From Flavobacterium sp. MK4S-17 (lineage in GTDB: Bacteria > Bacteroidota > Bacteroidia > Flavobacteriales > Flavobacteriaceae), in assembly GCF_009848495.1 (NCBI RefSeq), contig NZ_WWEP01000021.1, positions 62,001 to 126,000 on the forward strand: a stretch of 64,000 bases of DNA, written 5' to 3'. Positions 8,638 through 17,503 of the stretch are shown here, in pieces; positions within the stretch are counted from its first letter, which is position 1, and each line of letters opens with the position of its first letter. A program made the position numbers and the translations under genes. Below the pieces are notes generated by a model that saw only the letters and a program-made list of their open reading frames with translations, was not told the DNA's origin and made no database searches.

Positions 8638-9267
8638 ATGATAACTACAACTAACATACGGTTTTCCTATGGCAAAGGAACCATCTTTCATTTTCCTGAT
8701 ATTGTAGCCCAAAAAGGGGAAACCCTGTTGATAACCGGAGGTTCAGGTAAAGGTAAAACTACTTTGCTTCACCTTTTGGGAGGGCTTTTAAGGCCGCAGT
8801 CAGGGCAGATAATTGTGGATGATACCGACATTGCAACGCTTTCCGAAAAAAAGCTTGACCATTTCAGGGGGAAAAATATAGGGCTGGTTTTACAACAATC
8901 TTATTTTGTTGCATCGTTAAATGTGGTGGAAAATGTAGTTTTGGCTTCGTGGCTGGCAACCGGAAGGCAGGCAGCGGAAAAGGCAAAACAGCTTTTGGAG
9001 CAGCTTGATTTAAAAGAACAGATGCACAAACTGCCCTCGCAGTTAAGTATAGGGCAGCAGCAAAGGGTTTCCATAGCCCGCGCCTTAATTAACGAGCCAA
9101 GGCTTTTACTAGCCGATGAGCCTACTTCCAGCCTTGATGATGAAAATGCCTATAAAGTAGCCGATATGCTGTCGGCGCTTGCAAAACAGTTTGGTACTGC
9201 ACTGGTAATTGTTACCCATGACCAAAGGCTTAAAGATCGTTTTCCTAACCAAATTACATTATCATGA
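8638..9267 (+). CDS. MacB/LolD-type ABC transporter ATP-binding protein
   Basis: A 209-residue ABC ATPase with Walker A GGSGKGKT (residues 34-41), Q-loop LQQSYF, signature LSIGQQQR, Walker B LLLADEPT and the switch histidine in VTHD. The LSxGQQQR signature and short length place it with the LolD/MacB/FtsE group, which drives FtsX-like permeases that transmit mechanical force instead of moving solute through the membrane. Its stop overlaps the start of the permease gene by four bases (ATGA). It is the first gene of a tightly overlapping five-gene operon, which points to a partnership with the histidine-rich permease next door. Confidence 0.93.
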   Translation: MITTTNIRFSYGKGTIFHFPDIVAQKGETLLITGGSGKGKTTLLHLLGGLLRPQSGQIIVDDTDIATLSEKKLDHFRGKNIGLVLQQSYFVASLNVVENVVLASWLATGRQAAEKAKQLLEQLDLKEQMHKLPSQLSIGQQQRVSIARALINEPRLLLADEPTSSLDDENAYKVADMLSALAKQFGTALVIVTHDQRLKDRFPNQITLS

Positions 9268-10688
9268 TTACTAAAATAGCCTGGAGAAATATTTGGTTTA
9301 AGCCGCTTAATACTTTACTTAGCATAATATTGCTTACGGCAAGTGTGGCTATTATTACTTTACTGATACTATTGCAAAAACAATTTGAAAAAAGCTTTAA
9401 CAGCAATATAGATAATATTGACCTTGTATTGGGTGCACAGGGCAGCCCTTTACAGCTTATACTTTCATCGGTTTACCAGGTAGATGCCCCTACCGGGAAT
9501 ATAAGTTATGAGGAAGCAAAAAAATGGATGGACAACCCATTTGTTGAAACCGCAATACCACTTGCTTTTGGAGATAATTACCGTGGTTTTCGCATCGTGG
9601 GGACTACACCGGCCTATTTAAAAAAGTATGGTGCAGAAATTAAACAGGGCAGGATTTTCGATAAAAATTTTGAAGTGGTGCTGGGCAGTGCTGTTGCACA
9701 AAAAACAGGTTTAAAAACGGGAGATAAATTTTTCGGTTCACATGGTGACAGTGAGGAAGGAGAAGTGCATAAACACCATGCTTATATAGTAGTTGGTATA
9801 GCCTCGGAAACAGGAAAGGTAACGGATAACTTAATTGTAGGCAATATACCGAGTGTTTGGGCAATGCATGACCACGGCCACGAACATGCTGAAGGGGAAG
9901 CACATGACCATGAAGAAGGTGAACATGACCATGAAAGTCATCAACATGAAGACCATAGCCATGATCATGAAGGACATAGCCATGAAGACCATGACCATGA
10001 TGCACACAATCATGATCATGAAGGCCATGAGGAGCACAATCATGAAGCACATAGCCATGATGCAGGGCATGACGGCCACGGGCATGAAATAGATAATGCG
10101 GAAGCGGATGAGCATATTGAGTGGCCTGTAAATGAGGAAGGAAAAGAAATAACCGCCGTACTCCTTAAAATGAAAAATAAAATGGCTATAATGACATGGC
10201 CGCGTATTATCCCTCAGAATACCAAAATGCAGGCTGCATCTCCGGGGCTTGAAATCAACAGGTTATTTTCGTTGTTTGGTATCGGGCTGCAAGCATTGCA
10301 ATATCTTGCCTATGGTATCATGCTTATTTCTGGCATCAGTATTTTTATAGCGTTGTACAATACCCTTAAGGAGCGAAAATATGAATTTGCCCTTTTGCGT
10401 GTAAACGGAGCAACACGTTTCCAGCTACTGGCATTAGTACTTATGGAAAGCCTTATTTTATGTATTACAGGCTTCCTGTTTGGAACGATTGTTGGTAGGA
10501 TAGCATTAAGCATAATATCCGGTTCTTCCGAAGAAGAATTTAAAATGGCTTTTAATCCCTTTGAGTTTGTTTGGGATAAGGAAGGATATCTGTTACTGCT
10601 CACTATCTTTGTAGGTATTGTGGCAGCAGTAATACCGGCTGTTAAGGCTTACAGTTTAAACATATCAAAAACACTTGCAAATGCGTAA
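9264..10688 (+). CDS. FtsX-like ABC permease with a histidine-rich extracytoplasmic loop
   Basis: A 474-residue permease: one N-terminal transmembrane helix (about residues 16-38), a MacB-type periplasmic domain, and three C-terminal helices (about 345-365, 385-410 and 440-465) with the FtsX signature YEFALLRVNGATR. Inserted in the periplasmic domain is a stretch (about residues 202-274) with some 28 histidines alternating with Asp, Glu, Gly and Ser, and a further HKHH at about residue 170. Such loops bind zinc, nickel or copper in metal-handling proteins. Most MacB-like permeases lack it. With the ATPase and the DUF3299-like protein it suggests a metal-responsive or metal-handling system. 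The substrate is unproven. Confidence 0.9.
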   Translation: MITKIAWRNIWFKPLNTLLSIILLTASVAIITLLILLQKQFEKSFNSNIDNIDLVLGAQGSPLQLILSSVYQVDAPTGNISYEEAKKWMDNPFVETAIPLAFGDNYRGFRIVGTTPAYLKKYGAEIKQGRIFDKNFEVVLGSAVAQKTGLKTGDKFFGSHGDSEEGEVHKHHAYIVVGIASETGKVTDNLIVGNIPSVWAMHDHGHEHAEGEAHDHEEGEHDHESHQHEDHSHDHEGHSHEDHDHDAHNHDHEGHEEHNHEAHSHDAGHDGHGHEIDNAEADEHIEWPVNEEGKEITAVLLKMKNKMAIMTWPRIIPQNTKMQAASPGLEINRLFSLFGIGLQALQYLAYGIMLISGISIFIALYNTLKERKYEFALLRVNGATRFQLLALVLMESLILCITGFLFGTIVGRIALSIISGSSEEEFKMAFNPFEFVWDKEGYLLLLTIFVGIVAAVIPAVKAYSLNISKTLANA

Positions 10689-11169
10689 ATTATTTTTCTT
10701 TATACCTGTTCTGCTGATTTCTGCTTTCATGCTGACTTCTGTTGGCCAGCCTGAAAAAGCTTTTACTGCTGCCGGCTATACTACTGTAGTGGCAGACACC
10801 TTATCGTGGAAGCTGCTGGGGCAGATTAAGTATGAAAAGAAACCCAGCAAAGAATACCCGGAGGGGGTTATGTACCCTATTATAAACAGTACATTAAAAG
10901 CAAAAAAGAGCAAGCCTATTGTTATGAGCGGTTTTATTATTCCTATTGATAATAAAACTTATGCGCTTAGCAAAAATGTATTTGCATCCTGCTTTTTTTG
11001 TGGGCAGGCAGGCCCTGAAACCATAATGGGCATAAAGTTCAGGGAGCCGGGCATAAAACTTAAAACCGACCAGTATGTAACTTTAAAAGGTACTTTCAGG
11101 TATAACGATTCTGATGTGGATGACTGGATTTACCACATTGAAGATGCAGTAATTGTAAAGGGCAGGTAA
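10681..11169 (+). CDS. Exported DUF3299-like protein with a CFFC motif
   Basis: Started at the ATG at 10681 (overlapping the permease stop), the product has 162 residues; an in-frame TTG at 10675 is less likely. An N-terminal hydrophobic segment (about residues 3-18) suggests export; there is no lipobox cysteine. The core reads MSGFIIPI then SCFFCGQAGPET, which matches the DUF3299 pattern of a plus-charged strand followed by a CxxC-type motif. The family function is not established. In Pseudomonas aeruginosa a DUF3299 gene ends an ABC operon (PA4063-PA4066) that I recall as induced by zinc depletion, and the same arrangement is seen here. The two cysteines could bind metal or be redox active. 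Confidence 0.65.
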   Translation: MRKLFFFIPVLLISAFMLTSVGQPEKAFTAAGYTTVVADTLSWKLLGQIKYEKKPSKEYPEGVMYPIINSTLKAKKSKPIVMSGFIIPIDNKTYALSKNVFASCFFCGQAGPETIMGIKFREPGIKLKTDQYVTLKGTFRYNDSDVDDWIYHIEDAVIVKGR

Positions 11170-11858
11170 TGAGGATAAAGAATAAGAAGACCATATTTTT
11201 TGACCTTGACCATACATTGTGGGATTTCGAAAAGAATTCTGCACTGGCTTTTAATACTGTACTGGATAAATATGCTGTTAAAGTTGACAGGGAGGAGTTT
11301 ATAAAGCAATATGTGCCCATAAACATTAAATACTGGAAACTGTACCGGGACGGGAATGTTACACAGGAGCAGCTCCGTTATGGCAGGTTAAAAGAAACCT
11401 TTGATATTTTAAATTATGTTGCTGCTGAAAATATAATTCAACAGCTTTCGGAAGATTATATAAAGCACCTGCCTTTATACAACCATCTCTATGACGGTGC
11501 GCTTGAAGTGCTTGAGTACCTTAAGGCAAAATATTCGCTTCATATTATTACCAACGGCTTTCATGAGGTGCAGGCAGGTAAATTAAAAAATTCCAATATC
11601 CACCATTATTTTCAAACGGTAACTAATTCGGAACTGGCGGGTTGTAAAAAGCCAAATCCTGCCATATATGAGTATGCGCTGAAAGCAGCCGGTGCAGAAA
11701 AGGAAACCAGTTTAATGATTGGCGACTGTATTGAGGCAGATGTACAGGGTGCGCTTGACTTTGGTATTGATGCTATTTATTTTAATGAGTTCCGTAAGGA
11801 AGCACATACCTCAATAAAACAGGTAAACCACCTTCTTGAATTAAGGAACCTACTTTAA
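11169..11858 (+). CDS. yjjG: YjjG-type HAD-family (noncanonical pyrimidine) nucleotidase
   Basis: A 229-residue haloacid dehalogenase-like hydrolase. Motif I is FFDLDHTLWDF (nucleophile Asp and DxD), motif II is ITNGF, motif III the lysine in CKKPNP, and motif IV GDCIEADVQGA. The L-W-D-F ending of motif I and the C1 helical cap fit the YjjG/YfnB subfamily, which dephosphorylates noncanonical pyrimidine nucleotides such as 5-fluoro- or 5-hydroxymethyl-dUMP. It shares a base with the preceding stop and precedes the next gene by two bases, so it is part of the ABC operon, but a functional link with that transporter is not obvious. Confidence 0.88.
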   Translation: MRIKNKKTIFFDLDHTLWDFEKNSALAFNTVLDKYAVKVDREEFIKQYVPINIKYWKLYRDGNVTQEQLRYGRLKETFDILNYVAAENIIQQLSEDYIKHLPLYNHLYDGALEVLEYLKAKYSLHIITNGFHEVQAGKLKNSNIHHYFQTVTNSELAGCKKPNPAIYEYALKAAGAEKETSLMIGDCIEADVQGALDFGIDAIYFNEFRKEAHTSIKQVNHLLELRNLL

Positions 11859-11860
11859 CT

Positions 11861-12574
11861 ATGAAAAAACTACTACTTGTGTTTGCCTTGTTTTTATCAG
11901 GCATGGCATTTGCCCAGCAAAGCGTTAATGATTACAAATACATAATACTGCCCCGCGCTTTCGGTTTTATGAAAGAGCCTAATGAATTTAATCTTAGCCA
12001 GATTTCTAAGCTGATGTTTGAAAAATATGGCTTTGAGGTTTATTTTGAGCAGGACACTTTGCCCGACGATATGGTTATAAACCGTTGTAATGCCCTTTAT
12101 GGTGATGTGGAAAAGGAACGGGCTTTTTTAAGCACCAATCTTTTTATTACATTAAAAGACTGCCGTGGCGAACTGCTTTTTAAATCGGCAACAGGAAAAA
12201 GCAAGGAAAAACAATTTCAAAGGGCTTATTATGAAGCACTGCGGGAAGCATCAAAATCTTTGGATGAGCTGAATTATGTTTATAAGAATGATAATGTTTT
12301 AACTTCATCATCAACAACTTCGCAGCCTGTGAGTACTGCAATGAAGGCTGATAATGAAAATTTACTTACTGCTGTGCCCACAGCCTATGGTTATGAGCTT
12401 ATTGACGTTAAAAAGAAAACGGCGTTGAAGATGTATAAAACCTCTCAGCCGGATTACTATAGTGCAAAAATGGAAGATATAAACGGGGTGGTATTCAAAA
12501 AAGATGGTAACTGGGTTTTTGAATTTTACCGCAACGATCAATTGGTTTCCAATAAGCTGAATATTAAGTTTTAA
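11861..12574 (+). CDS. Exported protein of unknown function
   Basis: A 237-residue protein with a clean signal peptide (residues 1-19, ending in AFAQ). The mature domain begins YKYIILPRAFGFM, continues with a central segment containing DCRGELLFKSATGKSK, and has a low-complexity serine/threonine linker (about residues 146-155) before a C-terminal domain ending in LVSNKLNIKF. I do not recognise a named domain; conserved exported proteins of this look occur in Flavobacteria. It is the last gene of the overlapping operon starting with the ABC ATPase and converges with rarA, whose stop lies five bases away. Confidence 0.75.
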   Translation: MKKLLLVFALFLSGMAFAQQSVNDYKYIILPRAFGFMKEPNEFNLSQISKLMFEKYGFEVYFEQDTLPDDMVINRCNALYGDVEKERAFLSTNLFITLKDCRGELLFKSATGKSKEKQFQRAYYEALREASKSLDELNYVYKNDNVLTSSSTTSQPVSTAMKADNENLLTAVPTAYGYELIDVKKKTALKMYKTSQPDYYSAKMEDINGVVFKKDGNWVFEFYRNDQLVSNKLNIKF

Positions 12575-12578
12575 TTAG

Positions 12579-13856
12579 TTAATACCCATATTTATTTTTC
12601 CAGCGGTTTTTCAAAAATTCGCGCGTGGAATTTTCCCTGCTGTTATTACCCGGTTCATAAAACTTTGTGTCCTTAATTTCGTCCGGCAGGAATTGCTGTT
12701 CGGCAAAATTATTTTCATAGTCATGCGCATATTTATAATCGTCACCATAGCCCAATTCCTTCATTAGTTTTGTAGGGGCATTGCGCAAATGCAAGGGCAC
12801 AGAAAGGTCGCCTGTTTGTTTTACAATCTGTTGTGCTTTGTTTATTGCCATATAGCTGGCATTGCTTTTGGGAGATGTAGCAAGGTAAACGGCACATTGG
12901 CTTAATATTATCCTGGATTCAGGGTAGCCTATGGTAGTTACAGCCTGAAAAGTATTATTAGCCATAATAAGTGCTGTAGGGTTAGCGTTGCCTATGTCTT
13001 CACTTGCCATTATCAGCATCCGGCGTGCTATAAATTTTAAATCTTCGCCACCTTCTATCATTCTTGCCAGCCAATACACAGCTCCGTTAGGGTCGCTCCC
13101 CCTCAGCGATTTTATAAAAGCCGAAATAATATCATAATGCTGCTCTCCCGTTTTGTCATAAAGCACTGTGTTTTTCTGCACAAGCTGCATAACCCTTTCA
13201 TTGGTTATTTCAATAGTATCGCCTTCAGAAGCATTTATAATAAGCTCAAAAATATTAAGCAGTTTCCTTCCATCTCCACCGGAGAGTCTTATAAGCGCTT
13301 CAGTTTCTTTTAGGGTTATATTTTTGTGTTTCAGTATTTCATCTGTAACGATGGCGCGATGCAATAATGCCTCAAGGTCATCCTTAGTAAACGGGTTAAG
13401 AACGTAAACCTGACATCTTGACAATAATGCGGGAATAACTTCAAAGCTTGGGTTTTCGGTAGTGGCACCTATTAGTGTTACCCATCCCTTTTCTACAGCA
13501 GCCAGTAAAGAATCCTGTTGCGATTTACTGAACCGATGAATCTCATCAATAAATAAAATAGGATTCTTAGCAGTAAAAAGCCCGCCGCTCTGCTTTGCTT
13601 TATCAATAACTTCCCTTACATCTTTAACGCCCGCATTTATAGCACTCAAAACATAAAACGGCCTTTTGGATTCTTCGGCCATAATCTGCGCCAGGGTGGT
13701 TTTCCCTGTTCCCGGAGGGCCCCATAAAATGAGTGAGGGTATTATACCGCGCGCTATTTGCTGTGTTAATGAGCCTTCCGGCCCCACCAGGTGAAGCTGG
13801 CTGATATATTCTGATAAATGTTTTGGGCGTATGCGCTCTGCCAAAGGTGCTTCCAT
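12579..13856 (-). CDS. rarA: Replication-associated recombination protein A (RarA/MgsA), AAA+ ATPase
   Basis: A 425-residue AAA+ ATPase of the clamp-loader/RuvB clade. Walker A is GPPGTGKTT, Walker B is ILFIDEIHRFSKSQQD, and the sensor-1 region reads LIGATTENPSFEV. The C-terminal part (about residues 240-425), with MIEGGEDLKFIARRM, is the tetramerisation region typical of MgsA_C. RarA acts at stalled forks, where it can separate duplex ends and assist recombination. Length and motifs are normal. The gene stands alone on the minus strand, converging with the ABC operon to its left. Confidence 0.96.
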   Translation of the reverse strand: MEAPLAERIRPKHLSEYISQLHLVGPEGSLTQQIARGIIPSLILWGPPGTGKTTLAQIMAEESKRPFYVLSAINAGVKDVREVIDKAKQSGGLFTAKNPILFIDEIHRFSKSQQDSLLAAVEKGWVTLIGATTENPSFEVIPALLSRCQVYVLNPFTKDDLEALLHRAIVTDEILKHKNITLKETEALIRLSGGDGRKLLNIFELIINASEGDTIEITNERVMQLVQKNTVLYDKTGEQHYDIISAFIKSLRGSDPNGAVYWLARMIEGGEDLKFIARRMLIMASEDIGNANPTALIMANNTFQAVTTIGYPESRIILSQCAVYLATSPKSNASYMAINKAQQIVKQTGDLSVPLHLRNAPTKLMKELGYGDDYKYAHDYENNFAEQQFLPDEIKDTKFYEPGNNSRENSTREFLKNRWKNKYGY

Positions 13857-13912
13857 AGCGTAAAATTACATATTTATCTGCTACAGTTATTGGCTAACGA
13901 TGTTAAACGCAG

Positions 13913-15634
13913 TTAATTTTTATGAATTATAGAAAGGGCTTTTTCCAGTATTTCATCATTGCCTTTTGCAATACCTGAAAGTGTCTGGTTAACATTTACA
14001 TCAATTTTAATACCTCTGCGCTGTGTTGATGTTTCATCCGGGTAGTAAATGCCCAGCCCTGTGAAAACAGTTTCTATTTTACCCGGAAAATGAAATGGCT
14101 GTACATTTCCGTCAGAACCTGCGCTCTGGCTTCCTACAACTTTCACCTTATTGTTTCTCTGCAATGCCATAACCAGGAATTCTGCTTCACTTTGGGTAGC
14201 CTCACTCACCAAAACATATACATTACCTTTATAATGGCTATTGTTATTGCTGCCCAGCATATAGCCAATTTTTTTTCGCAGTAAGCCTGGAGATGTAACA
14301 TCGGCATACGTATTCATAAAAAACACATCCTGTTTGGGCATTATATATGAAATAAGATTTAAAGTTGTTTGCCCGTGAGGGTAATTCCTAATGTCGATAA
14401 TGAGGTTTTTATATTTTCTCGCCGCATCAAAGTTTTCCTCAAAATTACTGTTGCTTATGTAATCAAGGTTTATATAAGCTGTACTGTCAGGGTAATCTTT
14501 AATAATTATCTCCTCCTGATATTCATTCTTAATGCGTTTTTCTTCGCTTGAAAAAGTGGAATAATCTTTTAAATCAACCACAACTTCTATCTCCTTTCCT
14601 TTTCTCAGCAGGGTATATACCATAGTGCTTTTAACTGAACTTAATACATAAGGGCATATTATGCGTTGCTCACTTAGTGGGTTTGCACCTTTCATAATAG
14701 TGTTAAACTCCCTGTATTTTTCAATTGCGTTTTTACCTTCAATCTTTACTATTATGTCACCAATTTTTACTTTGCCATCATCCCATTTTGGTACACGCAG
14801 GCTTTTAACCATTATAGTACTGTCAATCATCATCACCCTGAAATTAGGTACATACCTACCATAAACCTCCCGGTCTAAATACTGAGATCTTATCATTGAG
14901 TGGCAATCATATAGCTTGCTGGATAATTCCTGGACAGCAAGGCTATACTGCCTGGCATTTTCAGCGTGGGAAAATTTGGGGATAAAATATAAAAGGAGCT
15001 CATCCCAATTCTCGCTCATGTCATTTTTATATACATAAAAATAGTTGATAATGTTCCAGTATCTTGAAAGTCCAAGCAGCCGGATATTTTTTTCGGGATA
15101 GTTACTGTCATTATATTTTTTTTCATTAGTAAAATTTATAGTCCCAATCCTGTTTTGTTCGGCAAATTCATTATCAGCAGCGTCATGGTTTATGAAAAGG
15201 AAAGAAAGGCTTTTTGCAATATCTTTATTAAAATATTTTTTATTGCCAAACCAGGCATTATCAATAAGGCAATAATCTTTTTCATTGTTTTGTATAGTTT
15301 TTTTCTCAGGTTTGGGAAACAGGGAGATAGTGCCTTTTATAAAATTCTGGTACTCCATTTTATCCATACTGCCAACGCGGCCAATATTTTTAAGGAAGTA
15401 ATCATCCCAGTCTGTATCTGTCCCGTTAAAATTTCCATAGTATTTAAGGAATCCCCACACTTTAATAAAGTAGTATTGTTTTCCGGTTTCTGTAAATTCA
15501 TTTACTTGGGCAGTACTTTTGTACTTTCCGTTTAAAAATACTTTATCTGTTTCAGGGTTCACACTTTGCGCAAGAGGTTTGTCAAAACACGATGTGAGCA
15601 GTATGGCTGAAAGCAATAAATAAAATTTTTTCAT
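13913..15634 (-). CDS. S41-family peptidase, lipoprotein
   Basis: A 573-residue protein with a lipoprotein signal peptide: the lipobox LLTSC puts the acylated Cys at about residue 16, so it should be anchored to the outer membrane. A PDZ-like segment (DIIVKIEGKNAIEKY, about residues 290-310) precedes the S41 core: a strand NLIIDIRNYPHGQ, then YVLVSEATQSEAEF with the presumed catalytic Ser in QSEAE, and a following SQSAGSDGNVQPF. It differs from the S41 protein at 1428 in having a lipobox and a longer N-terminal helical domain (residues 40-220). The substrate is unknown. It stands alone, with 56 bases to rarA. Confidence 0.88.
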   Translation of the reverse strand: MKKFYLLLSAILLTSCFDKPLAQSVNPETDKVFLNGKYKSTAQVNEFTETGKQYYFIKVWGFLKYYGNFNGTDTDWDDYFLKNIGRVGSMDKMEYQNFIKGTISLFPKPEKKTIQNNEKDYCLIDNAWFGNKKYFNKDIAKSLSFLFINHDAADNEFAEQNRIGTINFTNEKKYNDSNYPEKNIRLLGLSRYWNIINYFYVYKNDMSENWDELLLYFIPKFSHAENARQYSLAVQELSSKLYDCHSMIRSQYLDREVYGRYVPNFRVMMIDSTIMVKSLRVPKWDDGKVKIGDIIVKIEGKNAIEKYREFNTIMKGANPLSEQRIICPYVLSSVKSTMVYTLLRKGKEIEVVVDLKDYSTFSSEEKRIKNEYQEEIIIKDYPDSTAYINLDYISNSNFEENFDAARKYKNLIIDIRNYPHGQTTLNLISYIMPKQDVFFMNTYADVTSPGLLRKKIGYMLGSNNNSHYKGNVYVLVSEATQSEAEFLVMALQRNNKVKVVGSQSAGSDGNVQPFHFPGKIETVFTGLGIYYPDETSTQRRGIKIDVNVNQTLSGIAKGNDEILEKALSIIHKN

Positions 15635-15760
15635 TACAGTAAGGTTGGTTTAAAAAATAAACGCATTACTTACAAGTTAAGTGTGTTGACTGACAAAATT
15701 TCACAAAATTAAAATTGGTTAAATTGTTGAGGTACGCATTACACAAAAAACCAATATAAA

Positions 15761-16549
15761 GTGAATGATAATCAGTTTAAATTCTCTACTTCAGTCCTCG
15801 CATGGCCGCTTTACTTTATACTGCTTCTTTGGGTAGTATACTGGTTTGAGGTTAAATTTGAAGACCTGACAACTTTGGGTATATACCCACGAACAATCCA
15901 AGGGTTAAGGGGAATTATATTCAGCCCGTTCCTGCATGGCAGCCTGGAGCATTTATACAATAACACTATCCCGCTATTTATACTTGTGGCGGCACTGCGT
16001 TATTTTTACAGGAGACAGGCAATTAAAGTAATAGTATATGGAATTTTGCTTTCAGGGTTTATAACGTGGCTTATTGGCAGGGAGTCTTATCATATTGGTG
16101 CAAGCGGGCTTATATATGTATTGGTAAGTTTTATATTTTTTAAAGGCATCCAAACGGGTTATTACAGGCTGGTTGCCTTGTCACTTACAATAGCTATGCT
16201 GTATGGGGGCATGATATGGTATGTTTTTCCCGATGCGGGAGAGGAAATATCATGGGAAGGCCATCTTGGAGGGCTTATAACCGGATTATTGTTTTCACGT
16301 ATTTTTAAAACTCCTGAATATAAAAAACCTATAGTTTATGACTGGCAGCGGCCCGACTTTGACCCACAGCAGGATCCTTTTATGAAAAGGTTTGATGAAA
16401 ACGGCAACTTTGTAAATCCTCCAAAACCTGAAGAAGAGGAAATAGCTGACGATGATAATTTGCAACAGCAAACACTCCCTGTAAGGATAGTATATAAATA
16501 TGTGGAAAAAGCCAAAGGGGAAGATTCCGATAAAGAAATAAACGAGTAA
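15761..16549 (+). CDS. Rhomboid-family intramembrane serine protease
   Basis: A 262-residue polytopic protein started at a GTG (15761), preceded by an AT-rich leader; no in-frame ATG lies close by. Six hydrophobic segments fill residues 15-190. The catalytic dyad is visible as Ser115 in GASGLIY and His168 in EGHLGG, and the first loop carries the expected HGSLEHLYNNT. A soluble C-terminal tail of about 75 residues rich in Asp and Glu follows. Rhomboids cleave membrane-spanning substrates within the bilayer. It converges with rlmB, whose stop is six bases away. There is no obvious substrate among the neighbours. Confidence 0.94.
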   Translation: MNDNQFKFSTSVLAWPLYFILLLWVVYWFEVKFEDLTTLGIYPRTIQGLRGIIFSPFLHGSLEHLYNNTIPLFILVAALRYFYRRQAIKVIVYGILLSGFITWLIGRESYHIGASGLIYVLVSFIFFKGIQTGYYRLVALSLTIAMLYGGMIWYVFPDAGEEISWEGHLGGLITGLLFSRIFKTPEYKKPIVYDWQRPDFDPQQDPFMKRFDENGNFVNPPKPEEEEIADDDNLQQQTLPVRIVYKYVEKAKGEDSDKEINE

Positions 16550-16555
16550 ACTTTA

Positions 16556-17290
16556 TCAGTTTCGTTGCCTTACCGCCTCATATAAAAATGCGCCACAGGC
16601 CACAGATACATTTAGTGAAGATATAGTGCCAAACATAGGCAGTTTTGCCTTTTCATCCACAATTTTTAAAACAGATGGGTTAATGCCCCTGTCTTCAGAC
16701 CCCATTATGATAGCGGCAGGTTCATTAAGGTTTATATCATAAATAAGGCTGTCCGTTTTTTCGGTGGCAGCAACGGTTTTAATACCCGAACCCTGCAAGT
16801 AAAAAATAGCATCCTTAATATGCTCAACCTTACATATAGGGACATTAAATACAGCTCCGGCCGATGTTTTAACGGTATCGCCGTTAACAGGTGCCGACCC
16901 TTGCTTCTGGACTATTATGCCATGCACGCCTGTACATTCTGCCGTACGTATAATAGCGCCAAAATTCCTTGCGTCACTAAGCTGGTCCAGTATCAGGAAT
17001 AAAGGTTTTTCAACATTTTCCATAACCGAATCCACCAGTTCTTCTAACTGATAAAACTTAACAGGGGCTATTGTTGCTACAGCACCCTGGTGGTTACTTT
17101 GTGTAAGGCGGTTTAGTTTTTCTACAGGCACATAGCTAAAATTTATGCTTTTCTGCTTTATGGTTTTCATCAGTTCACGCATCAGGTCGCCCTGCGCATC
17201 TTTCTGTATAAAAACCTTATCAATTTCGCTGCCCGAATGTATTGCTTCTATTATTGCCCTTATGCCGAATATCTGGTGATCCTTTTCCAT
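16556..17290 (-). CDS. rlmB: 23S rRNA (guanosine-2'-O-)-methyltransferase RlmB (SPOUT/TrmH family)
   Basis: A 244-residue SPOUT methyltransferase. The N-terminal substrate-binding domain (residues 1-75) starts IFGIRAIIEAI; the C-terminal knotted domain has motif 1 QLSDARNFGAIIRTAE, motif 2 IIMGSEDRGINP and motif 3 SSLNVSVACGAFLYE. RlmB methylates the ribose of a conserved guanosine in the peptidyl-transferase region (G2251 in E. coli numbering) with S-adenosylmethionine as donor. Family length is normal. The gene is monocistronic and converges with the rhomboid gene. Confidence 0.93.
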   Translation of the reverse strand: MEKDHQIFGIRAIIEAIHSGSEIDKVFIQKDAQGDLMRELMKTIKQKSINFSYVPVEKLNRLTQSNHQGAVATIAPVKFYQLEELVDSVMENVEKPLFLILDQLSDARNFGAIIRTAECTGVHGIIVQKQGSAPVNGDTVKTSAGAVFNVPICKVEHIKDAIFYLQGSGIKTVAATEKTDSLIYDINLNEPAAIIMGSEDRGINPSVLKIVDEKAKLPMFGTISSLNVSVACGAFLYEAVRQRN

Positions 17291-17503
17291 AGCCGCAAAG
17301 ATAGCAAATTAGTATCCAGCTATAAGTTTGGCATATAAAAGTTTTCCTGTCAAGCATAGTATGCATATTTAATATAAAGCTAAAATTCACATTATACAAG
17401 TGCATTTATCATAACCCTAACTTAAAGATGAAGTAAACTTTTATAAAAGGCTTACGGCTAATTTTGGCAATTAATTTTTCTAAACCATTACACAACACAC
17501 ATC

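Noticed and set aside
9864..10085. Repetitive DNA that could be taken for a CRISPR or tandem-repeat array
   Set aside because: Units are irregular, five to six bases, without spacers, and in frame with the permease.
9640..10115. Several open frames on both strands across the histidine-coding region (for example minus 9640-10050 and plus 9853-10092)
   Set aside because: They are by-products of the repeated CATGA-like codons; their products are low-complexity Met/His/Val runs without a domain, while the permease frame continues through them.
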